64,000 bases of DNA from Dehalococcoidia bacterium. Its GTDB lineage: Bacteria; Chloroflexota; Dehalococcoidia; Tepidiformales; Tepidiformaceae. Shown here piece after piece: positions 1 through 8,023 of this stretch (position 1 is its first letter; every line of letters begins with the position of its first letter). The notes under the pieces were generated by a model, which was given only the letters and a program-made list of their open reading frames with translations, made no database searches and was not told the origin of the DNA. Location of the stretch: contig JADZEI010000066.1 in NCBI GenBank assembly GCA_020850615.1, positions 93,205-157,204 on the forward strand, in the 5' to 3' direction. The position numbers and the translations under genes are program-made.

Positions 1-1
1 T

Positions 2-346
2 GACGCCGGCCAGCTGGTCTGGGATGCGCTTCTCCGGGAACGTGATCGGTCGTCCATCACACTCCTCGCCGCCTGCCTGTTGCCGGACCACCTGCACATC
101 CTCGTCCGCCCTGGCGATGTGCTCCTTTTTCGCTGGGTGCAGTCGTTCAAGTCGTTCACCACGGCGCTGCGCCGCCACGCCGATGAGCGCGCGTTCTCGT
201 GGCAGCCGCGCTTCTATGACCGGGCCGTAAGAGCCGGCGAGCTATGGACGGTGATCCGGTACATCACGGGCAACCCGGTCGAGGCGCGCCTCGTGGCAGA
301 GGGCGACGAGTGGCCGTGGGTGTGGGTGAGTCCTGAGCTTGGGTGA
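2..346 (+). CDS. REP-associated tyrosine transposase (Y1_Tnp), 5' part outside window
   Basis: This is the C-terminal part of an IS200-like or RAYT-type single-strand transposase; the reading frame is open to the left edge, so the start lies outside the window. The HUH metal-binding motif appears as LPDHLHILV and the presumed catalytic tyrosine lies in IRYITGNPVEARLV near the end. Enzymes of this family nick and join hairpin-forming REP sequences in single-stranded DNA. It is followed directly by GC-rich repeats. A second, intact but diverged relative lies at 28441-28953. The start codon and total length cannot be judged. Confidence 0.8.
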   Translation, partial: DAGQLVWDALLRERDRSSITLLAACLLPDHLHILVRPGDVLLFRWVQSFKSFTTALRRHADERAFSWQPRFYDRAVRAGELWTVIRYITGNPVEARLVAEGDEWPWVWVSPELG

Positions 347-395
347 TTGGCTGCCAGGGTGCGGCGGGTGGTCGCCTTCGATGAGAGTGCCGTTT

Positions 396-547
396 GGCTG
401 ACGCGCCGCCGAGGCTGGGCTCGGCTGACTACCGCTTCGCGGCTGCTGGGCCGCGGGCGTCGCTGGTTCGGGGCCCGCCTTCGACGAGGCATCCGTCTGG
501 CTGACGCGCCGCCGAGGCTGGGCTCGGCGGATTACCGCTGCGCGGCT
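396..547 (+). repeat. Two direct copies of a ~49-bp GC-rich module
   Basis: Positions 396-444 and 499-547 are near-identical copies of a segment with core CCGCCGAGGCTGGGCTCGGC, which can fold as a small hairpin. Further copies lie at 4447-4494, and inverted copies at about 21100-21134 and 63360-63400. I call this module E. No gene is visible between 347 and 574. Confidence 0.8.
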
Positions 548-574
548 TGGCCGCCCCTACCCGGCCCCGCGCGC

Positions 575-1351
575 CTACCCCAGGCCGAACAGCGCGTCCA
601 GGCCCTCGACCAGGTGGTCCTGGGCCATCACGGCGCGGGTGGCGGCGACGACGCCGGGCATGAACGATTCGCGGCCGGTCGTGTCGTGGCGGATGGTCAG
701 CGTCTGGCCGAGGCCACCGAAGATGACTTCCTGGTGGGCGACGAAGCCGGGCATGCGGACGGAGTGGATCGCGATGCCGCCGAGCTCGGCCCCGCGCGCG
801 CCGGGCACCGTCTCCTTCTCCGTCGGCGGGTAGACGAAGGGGTCCTTGCGGGCCGCGCGCATGAGCTCGGCGGTGGTCTTCGCGGTGCCGCTGGGCGCGT
901 CGACCTTCTGGTCGTGGTGCAGCTCGATGATCTCGGCGTTTTCGAAGAAGCGAGCGGCCTGGCGGGCGAAGTGCATCATAAGCACCGCGCCGATGGCGAA
1001 GTTGGCCGCGAGCACCACGCCCGTCTTCTTCGCGGCCGCTTCAGCCCTGAGCCACGCCACGAAGTCGCTCGACAGGCCAGTTGTGCCGATGACCAGCCGC
1101 ACGCCGGACGCGAGCGCCGCCTGCGCGAGCTTCGGCGTCCAGGCGGCGTTCGTGAAATCGATGACCACGTCCGGCTTCGTTGCCGCGATGCAGGCTGCGG
1201 CGTCCGTGTACACCGGGAGCCCGTCGAGCTCCGCGGCCGGCCGCATCGCGTCCAGGTAGGCGACGGGCTCCATGCCCTCTGCCGCGGCCACCGCCGCGGC
1301 CACCTGCCGGCCCATCTTCCCGGACCCCGAAACAACGACGCGTATCGACAT
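575..1351 (-). CDS. dapB: 4-hydroxy-tetrahydrodipicolinate reductase
   Basis: DapB reduces 4-hydroxy-tetrahydrodipicolinate with NAD(P)H in the diaminopimelate/lysine pathway, in the cytoplasm. The protein has 258 residues, the usual length. The N-terminal Rossmann motif is VSGSGKMGRQV at residues 5-15, and the C-terminal substrate and catalytic signature is ELHHDQKVDAPSGTA. An upstream in-frame ATG at 1381 would add ten residues. I chose 1351 because a TACAAT hexamer ends seven bases before it, as at many other genes here. The gene stands alone, downstream of a small membrane-protein gene on the same strand. Confidence 0.93.
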   Translation of the reverse strand: MSIRVVVSGSGKMGRQVAAAVAAAEGMEPVAYLDAMRPAAELDGLPVYTDAAACIAATKPDVVIDFTNAAWTPKLAQAALASGVRLVIGTTGLSSDFVAWLRAEAAAKKTGVVLAANFAIGAVLMMHFARQAARFFENAEIIELHHDQKVDAPSGTAKTTAELMRAARKDPFVYPPTEKETVPGARGAELGGIAIHSVRMPGFVAHQEVIFGGLGQTLTIRHDTTGRESFMPGVVAATRAVMAQDHLVEGLDALFGLG

Positions 1352-1358
1352 GGCGGCG

Positions 1359-1364
1359 ATTGTA
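1359..1364 (-). promoter_or_regulatory. -10 box of dapB (leaderless type)
   Basis: TACAAT on the minus strand ends seven bases before the dapB ATG at 1351. No Shine-Dalgarno sequence precedes the ATG. Leaderless transcription is inferred from this spacing. Confidence 0.6.
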
Positions 1365-1402
1365 TCCCGCCTGCAGCTCATCCGCTGCGGACGCCGACTC
1401 TA

Positions 1403-1431
1403 CGCCTCTACGCCTTCACGCCTGTACGCCT
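1403..1431 (-). repeat. Octamer iterons AGGCGNNN, four units
   Basis: Read on the minus strand, AGGCG recurs at an exact 8-bp period four times (1403, 1411, 1419 and 1427 on the plus strand as CGCCT), with a variable trinucleotide between. The same unit and period occur at 15229-15260. Confidence 0.75.
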
Positions 1432-1434
1432 TCG

Positions 1435-1593
1435 CTATCCCGGCGTCGCGAGCGCCATTGCGGCGAAGGTGATCCCCATCGCGGCGATGCCGACCGGGAG
1501 GTAGGCCCCGTTGAGCATGCGCTGCCCGCCGGTGCTCACGGCGAACGCGATGAAGAACAGTTGGAGGAGCGACGCGATAACCAGGGCATCCAT
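1435..1593 (-). CDS. Small two-helix membrane peptide (52 aa)
   Basis: This short frame runs from ATG at 1593 to TAG at 1435. It encodes MDALVIASLLQLFFIAFAVS, then a short polar turn (TGGQRMLNG), then a second hydrophobic stretch (VGIAAMGITFAAMALA). That predicts two membrane helices, at roughly residues 3-20 and 33-50. I do not recognise a family. It lies upstream of dapB on the same strand with about 80 bases between, so co-transcription is possible. Support is the membrane-like amino-acid pattern and clean boundaries, not homology. Confidence 0.5.
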   Translation of the reverse strand: MDALVIASLLQLFFIAFAVSTGGQRMLNGAYLPVGIAAMGITFAAMALATPG

Positions 1594-1788
1594 ATATGCG
1601 GCCTCGCCAGGGGGAGCGTTGCCTCAACCCTACGGGCGCGCGCGGCCCGGACTCCTAACATCCGCGGGCTCGCCGTTCATGTTCCATTACAGGCGCGGGC
1701 GCATGGCGGGGAAACACAATGGCCGGGTCTCGCACCGGAGGCGTGACGTCGTAACCAGTGGAGGCGATCCTCGCCGAGAAGCGGGTTC

Positions 1789-1822
1789 CCCTCTCCCTCA
1801 GGGAGAGGGGCCAGGGGTGAGG
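1789..1822 (+). repeat. Hairpin repeat CCCTCTCCC...GGGAGAGGGG with GGGGTGAGGGTG tail (module F)
   Basis: CCCCTCTCCCTCAGGGAGAGGGG forms a strong stem and is followed by CCAGGGGTGAGGGTGCGG. Related copies lie at about 7698-7735, 32006, 32177, 32436, 46886 and 49905. The rest of 1594-1926 holds no recognisable gene. Confidence 0.75.
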
Positions 1823-1926
1823 GTGCGGCGGTGGCTCGATGACGTCTGCACCCTGTTCAGAGCAGCGGGCGGCCCCCTCCCCGCCGCCGAGCGCGGCCGG
1901 CGCCGGGCCTGTTCGAGGCGGCCCGC

Positions 1927-1932
1927 TATACT
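1927..1932 (+). promoter_or_regulatory. -10 box of AbrB-like gene (leaderless type)
   Basis: TATACT ends six bases before the ATG at 1939, with no Shine-Dalgarno sequence. This is one of the best matches to the local leaderless pattern. Confidence 0.7.
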
Positions 1933-1938
1933 CGAACC

Positions 1939-2304
1939 ATGACCCGCAGCACCACCGTGACCGTCGACGCCGCCGGCCGCCTCACGCTCCCTGCCCCCGC
2001 GCTGGCCGCGCTCGGCATCGAGGGCGCGGGCGAGCTCCACCTCAGCATCGAAGGCGGGGCGGTCGTGCTCCGCGGGGACGCGGCGGCCGCGCCCGCCCGC
2101 ATGGAGGACGCCTTCGCCGGCTTCGCGCGCCAGGTGACCGGCGGGCTTTCGCCCAGGCAACTTGATACGTTCCTCGGCACCGCGCCCGCGGACGACTTCG
2201 CCGCCTACCAGGAGCTGCCGGAGGACGACTTCGAGCCCGAGCCGGTCCCCCTCTCCGGCGACGAGCTCGACTTCGTGCGCGGCCTGCTGAACGGCAAGCA
2301 GTAG
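1939..2304 (+). CDS. SpoVT/AbrB-domain (MazE-like) DNA-binding protein
   Basis: Residues 4-48 have the swapped-hairpin AbrB pattern: TVTVDAAGRLTLPAPALAALGI followed by ELHLSIEGGAVVLRG. Proteins of this fold bind DNA as dimers, as antitoxins or transition-state regulators. The C-terminal 70 residues are acidic and include an FxGFARQVTGGLSPRQLDTFLG segment that I do not recognise. No toxin gene of the PIN or MazF type is adjacent, so an antitoxin role is unsupported. The start is set by the -10 box six bases upstream. Confidence 0.7.
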   Translation: MTRSTTVTVDAAGRLTLPAPALAALGIEGAGELHLSIEGGAVVLRGDAAAAPARMEDAFAGFARQVTGGLSPRQLDTFLGTAPADDFAAYQELPEDDFEPEPVPLSGDELDFVRGLLNGKQ

Positions 2305-2369
2305 CGGCAGCCTGCGCCCCCGCGGTGCTTTGCCGCGACGCTCGCATGGTCATAGCCCGCGAACCGCCG

Positions 2370-2375
2370 GATAAT
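2370..2375 (+). promoter_or_regulatory. Candidate -10 box of acyl-CoA dehydrogenase
   Basis: GATAAT lies about 50 bases before the ATG at 2426, leaving room for a short leader that carries the Shine-Dalgarno sequence GGAAGGT at 2413-2419. Confidence 0.45.
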
Positions 2376-2425
2376 GCGTTGGCCGCTCGCGCGGTCCCCC
2401 GTTACCCCTTTCCGGAAGGTGCCCC

Positions 2426-3598
2426 ATGGCCCGCGACTTTGCCGCCGACATCGCCGACCCGATTGCCCGCGAAATCGTCTCCAACGTGGGGACGTGGGTG
2501 GACAAGGAGGTCAAGCCGAACGCCGACCACTTCGAGCACGCGGACGAGTTCCCGACGCCGCTCCTGAACGGCATGTCGGACATGGGCCTCTTCGGGATCA
2601 AGATCCCGGAGGCGTACGGCGGCCTGGACCTCTCGTTCGAATGCTACGCCGGCGTCTGCATCGAGCTCGCGCGCGGCTGGATGAGCCTCGCCGGCATCAT
2701 CAACACGCACGTCCTCGTCGGCTACGCCATCAGCGAATACGGCACGCAGGCCCAGAAGGACGAGTATCTGCCGAAGTTCGTGAAGCCGGACATGCGCTGC
2801 GCCCTGAGCATCACCGAACCGGACGCCGGCTCCGACGCCCAGGCGATCAAGACCACGGCCAAGCGCGACGGCGACGACTACATCATCAACGGCCAGAAGA
2901 TGTGGGTGACGAACGGCCACCGCGCCGGCGTCTACCTCGTGATGACGAAGACGGACGTCACCGCCGAGCCGCGCCACAAGGGCATCACCGCCTTCCTCGT
3001 GCCGCACGAAACGCCCGGCTTCATCAAGGGCAAGAAGTTCGAGAAGCTCGGCTACAAGGGCGTCGAAACGACGGAGCTCGCCTTCGACGACGCCCGCGTG
3101 CCGGCCACGGCAGTGCTCGGCGGGGCCGAGGGGCGCGGCTTCCAGCACATCATGAGCGCGCTCGAAGTCGGGCGGATCAACGTCGCCGCGCGCGGAGTGG
3201 GCGTGGCCCAGGCCGCCTTCGATGACGCGATCCGGTACGCGCAGAAGCGGGTTGCGTTCGGCAAGCCGATCTTCGAGCACCAGGCCCAGCAGCTCCGCAT
3301 CGCCGAGATGGCGACGAAGATCCGGGCCGCGCGCCTCCTCACGCTCGATGCCGCGCGCAAGAAGGACAGCGGCATCCGCAGCGACCTCGACGCGGGCATG
3401 GCGAAGCTGTTTTCGACGGAGATCGCGCAGGAAGTGGTGCTCGATGCGATGCGCATCCACGGCGGCGTGGCGTATTCGAAGGAGCTCCCGGTCGAGCGCT
3501 ACTACCGCGACGCGCCCCTGATGATCATCGCGGAGGGCACGAGCGACATCCAGAAGACGGTCATCGCGCGCAACATCGTGCGCGAATACCCCGTGTAG
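2426..3598 (+). CDS. Acyl-CoA dehydrogenase
   Basis: This FAD enzyme introduces the alpha,beta double bond into acyl-CoA and passes electrons to electron-transfer flavoprotein. It has 390 residues, standard for the family. The first signature is CALSITEPDAGSDAQA followed by GQKMWVTNG. The catalytic base is probably Glu370 in MIIAEGTSDIQKT, the short- and medium-chain-type position. The ATG at 2426 has GGAAGGT at good spacing. A MaoC hydratase follows on the same strand after a 119-bp gap that contains a heptad-repeat element, so the pair may act in sequence on one acyl-CoA pathway. The acyl chain cannot be told from sequence. Confidence 0.92.
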   Translation: MARDFAADIADPIAREIVSNVGTWVDKEVKPNADHFEHADEFPTPLLNGMSDMGLFGIKIPEAYGGLDLSFECYAGVCIELARGWMSLAGIINTHVLVGYAISEYGTQAQKDEYLPKFVKPDMRCALSITEPDAGSDAQAIKTTAKRDGDDYIINGQKMWVTNGHRAGVYLVMTKTDVTAEPRHKGITAFLVPHETPGFIKGKKFEKLGYKGVETTELAFDDARVPATAVLGGAEGRGFQHIMSALEVGRINVAARGVGVAQAAFDDAIRYAQKRVAFGKPIFEHQAQQLRIAEMATKIRAARLLTLDAARKKDSGIRSDLDAGMAKLFSTEIAQEVVLDAMRIHGGVAYSKELPVERYYRDAPLMIIAEGTSDIQKTVIARNIVREYPV

Positions 3599-3600
3599 GA

Positions 3601-3691
3601 ATTGTCGATTTCCGATTGACGATTGTCGATTCAACACTTCGCCGCGCTGGGGCCACACCCAATCGGCAATCGACAATCGACAATCGTCAAT
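3601..3691. repeat. Inverted heptad-iteron element, ATTGTCG type
   Basis: The left arm (3601-3631) is four heptads of the ATTGTCG/ATTTCCG/ATTGACG kind. The right arm (3661-3691) is the complement kind, CAATCGG/CAATCGA/CAATCGT. They enclose 29 unrelated bases. The arms can pair as one long imperfect hairpin between the dehydrogenase and MaoC genes. Confidence 0.8.
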
Positions 3692-3717
3692 GACCAGCTC
3701 TCGGGAGGTTCCCCCTA

Positions 3718-4191
3718 ATGACGGTTCACGACGGTCGCGACAAGTTCGGGCGGTACTACGAAGATTTCGTCGTCGGCGATGTGTACAAGCACTGGCCGAG
3801 CAAGACGATCACGGAGGCAGAAGACCACCTCTTCTGCGACATCACGATGAACCACCACCCGCTCCACTCGGACCGCTGGTATGCCGAGGAGGAGACGCAC
3901 TTCAAGCAGAACGTGGTGGTGGGCAACCTGGTCTATTCGCTCGTGCTCGGCATGAGCGTCGCCGACGTCTCGGGCAAGGCCATCGCGAACCTGGAGATCG
4001 AGAGCCTGAAGCACTCGAAGCCCACCTTCCACGGCGACACGGTCCGGGCCGAAACGCTCGTCCTCGACAAGAACGAGACCTCCGACGGCAAGCGGGGCAT
4101 CGTCACGGTGGAGACGCGCGGGGTGAACCAGCGCGGCGAAGAAGTGTGCTACTTCCGCCGCAAGGTCATGGTCCCGAAGCGCCCGGCGTAG
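3718..4191 (+). CDS. MaoC-like dehydratase / (R)-enoyl-CoA hydratase family
   Basis: This is a 157-residue hot-dog-fold protein. Near the N terminus it reads YYEDFVVGDVYKHWPSKTIT, and the active-site region is FCDITMNHHPLHSD, in which Asp, Asn and His match the catalytic D-x(4)-N-x(4)-H spacing of MaoC hydratases. The family adds water to trans-2-enoyl-CoA or mesaconyl-type CoA esters. GGGAGG lies nine bases before the ATG. Pairing with an acyl-CoA dehydrogenase suggests a fatty-acid or dicarboxylic acyl-CoA route; the exact substrate is unknown. Confidence 0.85.
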   Translation: MTVHDGRDKFGRYYEDFVVGDVYKHWPSKTITEAEDHLFCDITMNHHPLHSDRWYAEEETHFKQNVVVGNLVYSLVLGMSVADVSGKAIANLEIESLKHSKPTFHGDTVRAETLVLDKNETSDGKRGIVTVETRGVNQRGEEVCYFRRKVMVPKRPA

Positions 4192-4204
4192 GCGAAGCCG
4201 GGGG

Positions 4205-4505
4205 GTAGCGAGGGGCGAAGCCGTAGTCGCGGAGCATCGGCTCCGCGGCCCCGAGGATCAGGCCGCGCGGTAGCCCGCGACGTCCGCCACCGGTGCCGAG
4301 GGCGGGAGCGGAGCGACCGGCCGGCTCGCCGGGCGATGCGCGTCGCGGGCGGGCGGCGTCGCGCGCTGGTGCGCTACGGCCTGGCCTGCTGCGCGGCCCG
4401 GCTGTCCTGGTTCGCTACCGCCGCCTATCGGTGTGGCATCCGTTGGGCTTGGACGCGCCGCCGAGGCTGGGCTCGGCGGACTACCGCTGCGCGGCCGGGT
4501 GCGGC
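4205..4505 (+). repeat. REP mosaic (modules A, B and E)
   Basis: Positions 4212-4275 carry module A: GGGGCGAAGCCGTAGTCGCG, then the hairpin GCGGAGCATCGGCTCCGC, then GCCGCGCGGTAGC. Positions 4300-4370 carry module B (GAGGGCGGGAGCGGAGCGAC and following). Positions 4447-4494 are module E. No gene is seen here before the GTG at 4511. Confidence 0.75.
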
Positions 4506-4510
4506 ACCCT

Positions 4511-4942
4511 GTGCCCGTGTTCGAGGCGTGGCATTTGGCGTTGCTGGCGAGCTGCCGGACGGGGCACCTTGCGACGGTTGGCGCGGGCGGGCGGCCGCAC
4601 CTGGTGCCGGTGTGCTACGCCGTGGTGGGCGGGCGCATCGCTATCGCCGTCGACGAGAAGCCGAAGCGGGGCGGGGAACTCGCCCGCGTGCGCAACATCC
4701 GCCGCGATGCGCGCGTCACGTTCCTGGTGGACCGCTACGACGACGCGGACTGGTCGCGGCTGGCGTGGTTGCGGATCGAGGGCGACGCCGCCGTGGTCGA
4801 GCGCGGTGCCCTGGAACCGGCGGTGCTCGCGGCCCTTCGCGACCGGTACCCGCAGTACCGCGCGATGGACCTGGAGTCGCGGCCGCTCATCCTGGTCGCG
4901 CCGCGGCGGGTCGTGGCCTGGCGGGCAGCTCCGGAGGGGTAG
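4511..4942 (+). CDS. PPOX-fold, F420-type flavin/deazaflavin-binding protein (Rv0121-like)
   Basis: The split-barrel fold is recognisable: HLALLASCRTGHLATVGAGGRPHLVPVCYAV, then KPKRGGELARVRNIRRDARVTFLVDRYDDDW-like residues, and RYPQYRAM near the end. This matches the TIGR03668-type 'PPOX class F420-dependent' group. An upstream ATG at 4433 would put translated module-E repeat sequence at the N terminus, so I prefer GTG at 4511 (GTG 4517 is possible). That gives about 143 residues, usual for the family. The cofactor is assigned from family knowledge only. Confidence 0.75.
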   Translation: MPVFEAWHLALLASCRTGHLATVGAGGRPHLVPVCYAVVGGRIAIAVDEKPKRGGELARVRNIRRDARVTFLVDRYDDADWSRLAWLRIEGDAAVVERGALEPAVLAALRDRYPQYRAMDLESRPLILVAPRRVVAWRAAPEG

Positions 4943-4985
4943 GCGTGGCCGGCAGCTACCCCACGATGCTGCCGGCCGCGCCGTC

Positions 4986-5666
4986 TCAGTGCGCCTCGTC
5001 CACGTACCGCTCAACCGTGTCCTTCGGCACCGAAAGGATGACGCCCCGGTCGGAGAGCTCGGCGAGCCACTCCGCCGGGATCGCGGTTTCGGACTTGAAG
5101 ATGAAGCCCTGCTTCATCACGAGGCGGGTGGGCACGCCGCGCTCGCTGTCGAACTCGAGCGTGGCCACTTCGCCCACCTTCTCGTAGTCGGAGCTCAGCA
5201 CCTCGTCGCCTTCCTTGATGGCGGGTCGCCACATGCCGGCCGAGGTCTCCGAAGGTGGCGCGCTCTCGCCGCCCGGGTAGCCCAGCGGCTTGCCCGCCTG
5301 GAAGAAGAAGATCGGCCCCGCTGCGGTCGCGTATTCATACGGCATGTTGTGGCCGCTCGCGCGGTCGAACCCCGGCGGGCCCGAATAGTCCGGGTCCGGC
5401 GTCCGGTAGCGGGCAGCGTCGAAGCCGTCGCACTCCGAGAACTGCTCCTCGTCCAGGTCGGTGTAGAGCACCGAACCGTCGCTGCGCTGGACGCAGGAGA
5501 GCGGGAGGAGCCGCTCGCTGCCGAAGATGGTGCCGTGCTTCACGACGAGCTCGCTCACGGTGTCGGTATCGGCGTCGACGACGACGCCGCGGATGTCGCC
5601 AAGCTTGCCATCGCGGCCGTGGACTTCCTGGCCGATGGCGACGGTGAATTCGCTGCGGTTCTCCAT
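4986..5666 (-). CDS. Tandem PRC-barrel domain protein
   Basis: The 226-residue protein has two PRC-like beta-barrel segments: residues 7-60 (VAIGQEVHGRDGKLGDIRGVVVDADT) and about 150-215 (IKEGDEVLSSDYEKVGEVATLEFDS). They are joined by an acidic, Tyr/Pro-rich linker. PRC barrels occur in ribosome-maturation and stress proteins, and paired versions such as this are common uncharacterised cytoplasmic proteins. CAGGAGGC lies about seven bases before the ATG, so this gene is not leaderless. It converges with the F420-type gene. Confidence 0.75.
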   Translation of the reverse strand: MENRSEFTVAIGQEVHGRDGKLGDIRGVVVDADTDTVSELVVKHGTIFGSERLLPLSCVQRSDGSVLYTDLDEEQFSECDGFDAARYRTPDPDYSGPPGFDRASGHNMPYEYATAAGPIFFFQAGKPLGYPGGESAPPSETSAGMWRPAIKEGDEVLSSDYEKVGEVATLEFDSERGVPTRLVMKQGFIFKSETAIPAEWLAELSDRGVILSVPKDTVERYVDEAH

Positions 5667-5773
5667 GGGTGTGCCTCCTGTGGTACCACCGTAGGAGGCG
5701 CGCGCTTACGCCCGCCGGTGCGGTGTTCGCGGCATCGTCAAAACGGCATGTCAGCGGCCCGGGTGCGCCGGGA

Positions 5774-6757
5774 TCAGTCGGAAAGCGCGGCCGCTTCCGC
5801 CTCGCTGATGGCCGGGACGAGCCCGCGGCGCCGCAAGTCCGCCGTCCGCACGAGCGCGTAGAGCGCGTCCACCGCCGGAGCGGCCACGCCGAGCTCGCGG
5901 GCGCGCCGGGCCACGTTCCCGTGGATCGCTTCCACTTCGAGCGGGCGCCCCGCGACATAATCGAGCGCCATGCTCGTCCGGTAGTCGCCCATCGTGTCGG
6001 TGAGCGCGAAGAGCTGGGCGACGATGCCGCCGGGGTCCAGGCGGCTCGCTTTCCCCGCGGCGGCGAGGTCCGCGTTCGCGACCGCGACGACCTCGCGCAT
6101 GACGCGCTCGGCGAGCGGCCGGAGCTCCTCGTCGCGGCAGATCAGCTCGGTGCCGATGCCGCCGCCGGCGACGCTGAGCCCGTTGAAGGGCACGTTCCAG
6201 CAGAGCTTCTCCCAGCGGGCCGCGCGCAGGGCCGGCGCCGCGACCACATCGAACCGCGCGCCCGCGAGCATCGCGCGGAGCTCCTCCACCTGCGCGGCGT
6301 CGTCGAGGTGGTGGCCGATTGTGACGCGCCCGTAGCGAAGGTGGTGGACCACGCCCGGCTGGCCGCGGTTGATGCACACGAACGCCATCCCGCCGAAGAC
6401 GCGCTCCGGTCCGAACCAGCCCGCGATCTGCTCCTCCACGCCGAGGCCGTTCATCAGCGCGAGGATGCGCGTATCGGGCCCGATGCAGGGCGCGATGAGC
6501 TCCGGCGCCGCGCCGAAGGCCGTGCTCTTGAGCGAACAGATGACCCAGTCGGCCGGCCCGATCTCCTCGCTCGAAGCGAACGCTGACACGTGCTCGAGCC
6601 GGAAATCGCCCTCCGGGCTGCGGATGTCGAGCCCGCTGGCGCGCACGGCCGCGAGGTCCCGCCGCATCAGGAAGCGGACGTCGTGCCCCGCCCGCGCGAG
6701 CAACCCGCCGTAGTAGCAACCCACGGCCCCCGAGCCGATCACCGCGATCTTCGCCAT
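5774..6757 (-). CDS. panE: 2-dehydropantoate 2-reductase family protein
   Basis: The enzyme uses NADPH to reduce ketopantoate to pantoate in the pantothenate/CoA pathway; some family members act on other 2-oxoacids. The N terminus MAKIAVIGSGAVGCYYGGLL is the ketopantoate-reductase Rossmann motif. The middle has KSTAF and NGLGVEEQIAGWFG, and RWEKLCWNVPFNGLS carries the catalytic Lys and Asn region. It has 327 residues, the normal length. The start is supported by TACCAT seven bases upstream. It is divergent from the inositol-phosphatase gene, with only 72 bases between the two start codons. Confidence 0.87.
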   Translation of the reverse strand: MAKIAVIGSGAVGCYYGGLLARAGHDVRFLMRRDLAAVRASGLDIRSPEGDFRLEHVSAFASSEEIGPADWVICSLKSTAFGAAPELIAPCIGPDTRILALMNGLGVEEQIAGWFGPERVFGGMAFVCINRGQPGVVHHLRYGRVTIGHHLDDAAQVEELRAMLAGARFDVVAAPALRAARWEKLCWNVPFNGLSVAGGGIGTELICRDEELRPLAERVMREVVAVANADLAAAGKASRLDPGGIVAQLFALTDTMGDYRTSMALDYVAGRPLEVEAIHGNVARRARELGVAAPAVDALYALVRTADLRRRGLVPAISEAEAAALSD

Positions 6758-6764
6758 CGCGCCA

Positions 6765-6770
6765 ATGGTA
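6765..6770 (-). promoter_or_regulatory. -10 box of panE-like gene (leaderless type)
   Basis: TACCAT on the minus strand ends seven bases before the ATG at 6757. It lies back to back with the -10 box at 6818-6823 of the divergent gene. Confidence 0.6.
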
Positions 6771-6817
6771 GCGCCGCGGCCCGCGCAGCGCCGGTTCGCC
6801 CGCACGGCCGGGCGCGG

Positions 6818-6823
6818 TACGCT
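6818..6823 (+). promoter_or_regulatory. -10 box of inositol-phosphatase gene (leaderless type)
   Basis: TACGCT ends six bases before the ATG at 6830. This decides the start over a longer upstream frame. Confidence 0.65.
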
Positions 6824-6829
6824 GCGCCC

Positions 6830-7618
6830 ATGGATGACGTCCGCCCGGAGGCGCTGCTCGAGCTCGCGACCGCGATCGCGCTCGAAGCCGGCGGGCTGGT
6901 CGCCCGCGGTCGCCTGGCGGAGCGCGCGCTCATCGGCACGAAGTCCACGCTCACGGATATGGTCACCGAGGTGGACCACGCCTCGGAGGCGCTGATCGTC
7001 CGCCGCATCCTCGAAGCGCGTCCCGGCGACGGGATCCTCGGCGAGGAGGGCACCGCGCGCGAAGGGACGACCGGGCTGCGCTGGGTGATCGACCCGCTCG
7101 ACGGCACGACGAACTTCCTCTACGGCTTCCCCGCCTACGCCGTCTCGATCGCGGTCGAAGGCCCGGGCGGCGCCATCGCCGGTGTGGTGCGCGATGCGGC
7201 CCGCGGCGAGACCTTCGCTGCCGCCCTCGGCCATGGCGCGACCGCCGACGGCGCGCCGATCCGGGTGAACGATGCGCCGGTCGCCGCGCACGCGCTCATC
7301 GGCACGGGGTTCGGCTACTCGCCGGAGCGGCGCGCGGGCCAGGCGGCCGTGCTCGCGGAGCTCCTGCCCCACATCCGCTCGGCGGCGCTGGACCTCTGCT
7401 CCGTGGCCTGCGGGCGGCTGGACGGCTACTACGAGCAGGGCATCCAGCCGTGGGACCACGCGGCCGGCGCGCTGATCGTGCGCGAAGCCGGTGGACGCAC
7501 CGGCTGGGTCCCCCGCGCCTTCGCCCGCGACCTCGACCCGCCCCTCCTCCTCGCCGCCGGCCCCGCGCTCTTCGAGGCGCTGACCGCCCTGTTTGGAGGC
7601 GTAGGGGCGAAGCCGTAG
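6830..7618 (+). CDS. Inositol monophosphatase family protein
   Basis: This Mg2+-dependent sugar or inositol phosphatase has 262 residues. The metal and phosphate motifs are GEEGT and WVIDPLDGTTNFLYGFP, followed by WDHAAGALIVREAGG at the C-terminal metal site. Substrates in this family include myo-inositol-1-phosphate, histidinol phosphate and NADP-like bisphosphates, so the reaction stays general. The last residues (VGAKP) and the TAG stop are encoded by repeat module A (GGGCGAAGCCGTAG), so the 3' end appears to have been taken over by a repeat. Confidence 0.88.
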   Translation: MDDVRPEALLELATAIALEAGGLVARGRLAERALIGTKSTLTDMVTEVDHASEALIVRRILEARPGDGILGEEGTAREGTTGLRWVIDPLDGTTNFLYGFPAYAVSIAVEGPGGAIAGVVRDAARGETFAAALGHGATADGAPIRVNDAPVAAHALIGTGFGYSPERRAGQAAVLAELLPHIRSAALDLCSVACGRLDGYYEQGIQPWDHAAGALIVREAGGRTGWVPRAFARDLDPPLLLAAGPALFEALTALFGGVGAKP

Positions 7619-7740
7619 CCGCGGAGCATTGCTCCGCGGGATTGTCCGTGCCATGCCGCGCGGTAGCACGCGACGTGCCCGCCGGGGGGACGCGCGCACC
7701 CTCACCCCGGCCCTCTCCCGCTGCGGCGGGCGAGGGAGCC
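7605..7740 (+). repeat. REP modules A and F
   Basis: Module A (hairpin GCGGAGCATTGCTCCGC) begins inside the 3' end of the phosphatase gene. Module F follows at about 7698-7735 (CCCTCACCCCGGCCCTCTCC and its partner stem). No gene lies between 7619 and 8023. Confidence 0.75.
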
Positions 7741-7816
7741 GACTTTCACCACGAATCGCACCCGCGCACCAAAGCCAGCCGGCGCGCGATTGCACCCCAG
7801 CATCGCACCCACACTC

Positions 7817-7893
7817 GCCGACAGCCGACAGCCGACAGCCGACAGCCGACAGCCGACAGCCGACAGCCGACCGCCGACAGCTGACAGCCAACC
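7817..7893 (+). repeat. Heptad tandem repeat GCCGACA, eleven units
   Basis: Exactly eleven 7-bp units: seven perfect GCCGACA copies, then GCCGACC, GCCGACA, GCTGACA and GCCAACC. This is the longest and cleanest of the heptad arrays in the window, and it has no inverted partner arm nearby. Confidence 0.9.
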
Positions 7894-8023
7894 GCCGCCC
7901 GGCCCGGCGATTGGGGCCGGTTGGGCCGTGACAGGCCCGGCGCGGGCCCGAAGCATTGCGCGGATGCCCGGCGTGGCTGGCCGCGACCCTTCGGCGCGGA
8001 GCCCGGCAGACGAGAGGGAAACG

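Noticed and set aside
7817..7893. Tandem repeat considered as CRISPR or plasmid-type iterons
   Set aside because: The units are 7 bp with no spacers, and there are no cas or rep genes; similar arrays with other units are scattered in ordinary intergenic gaps.
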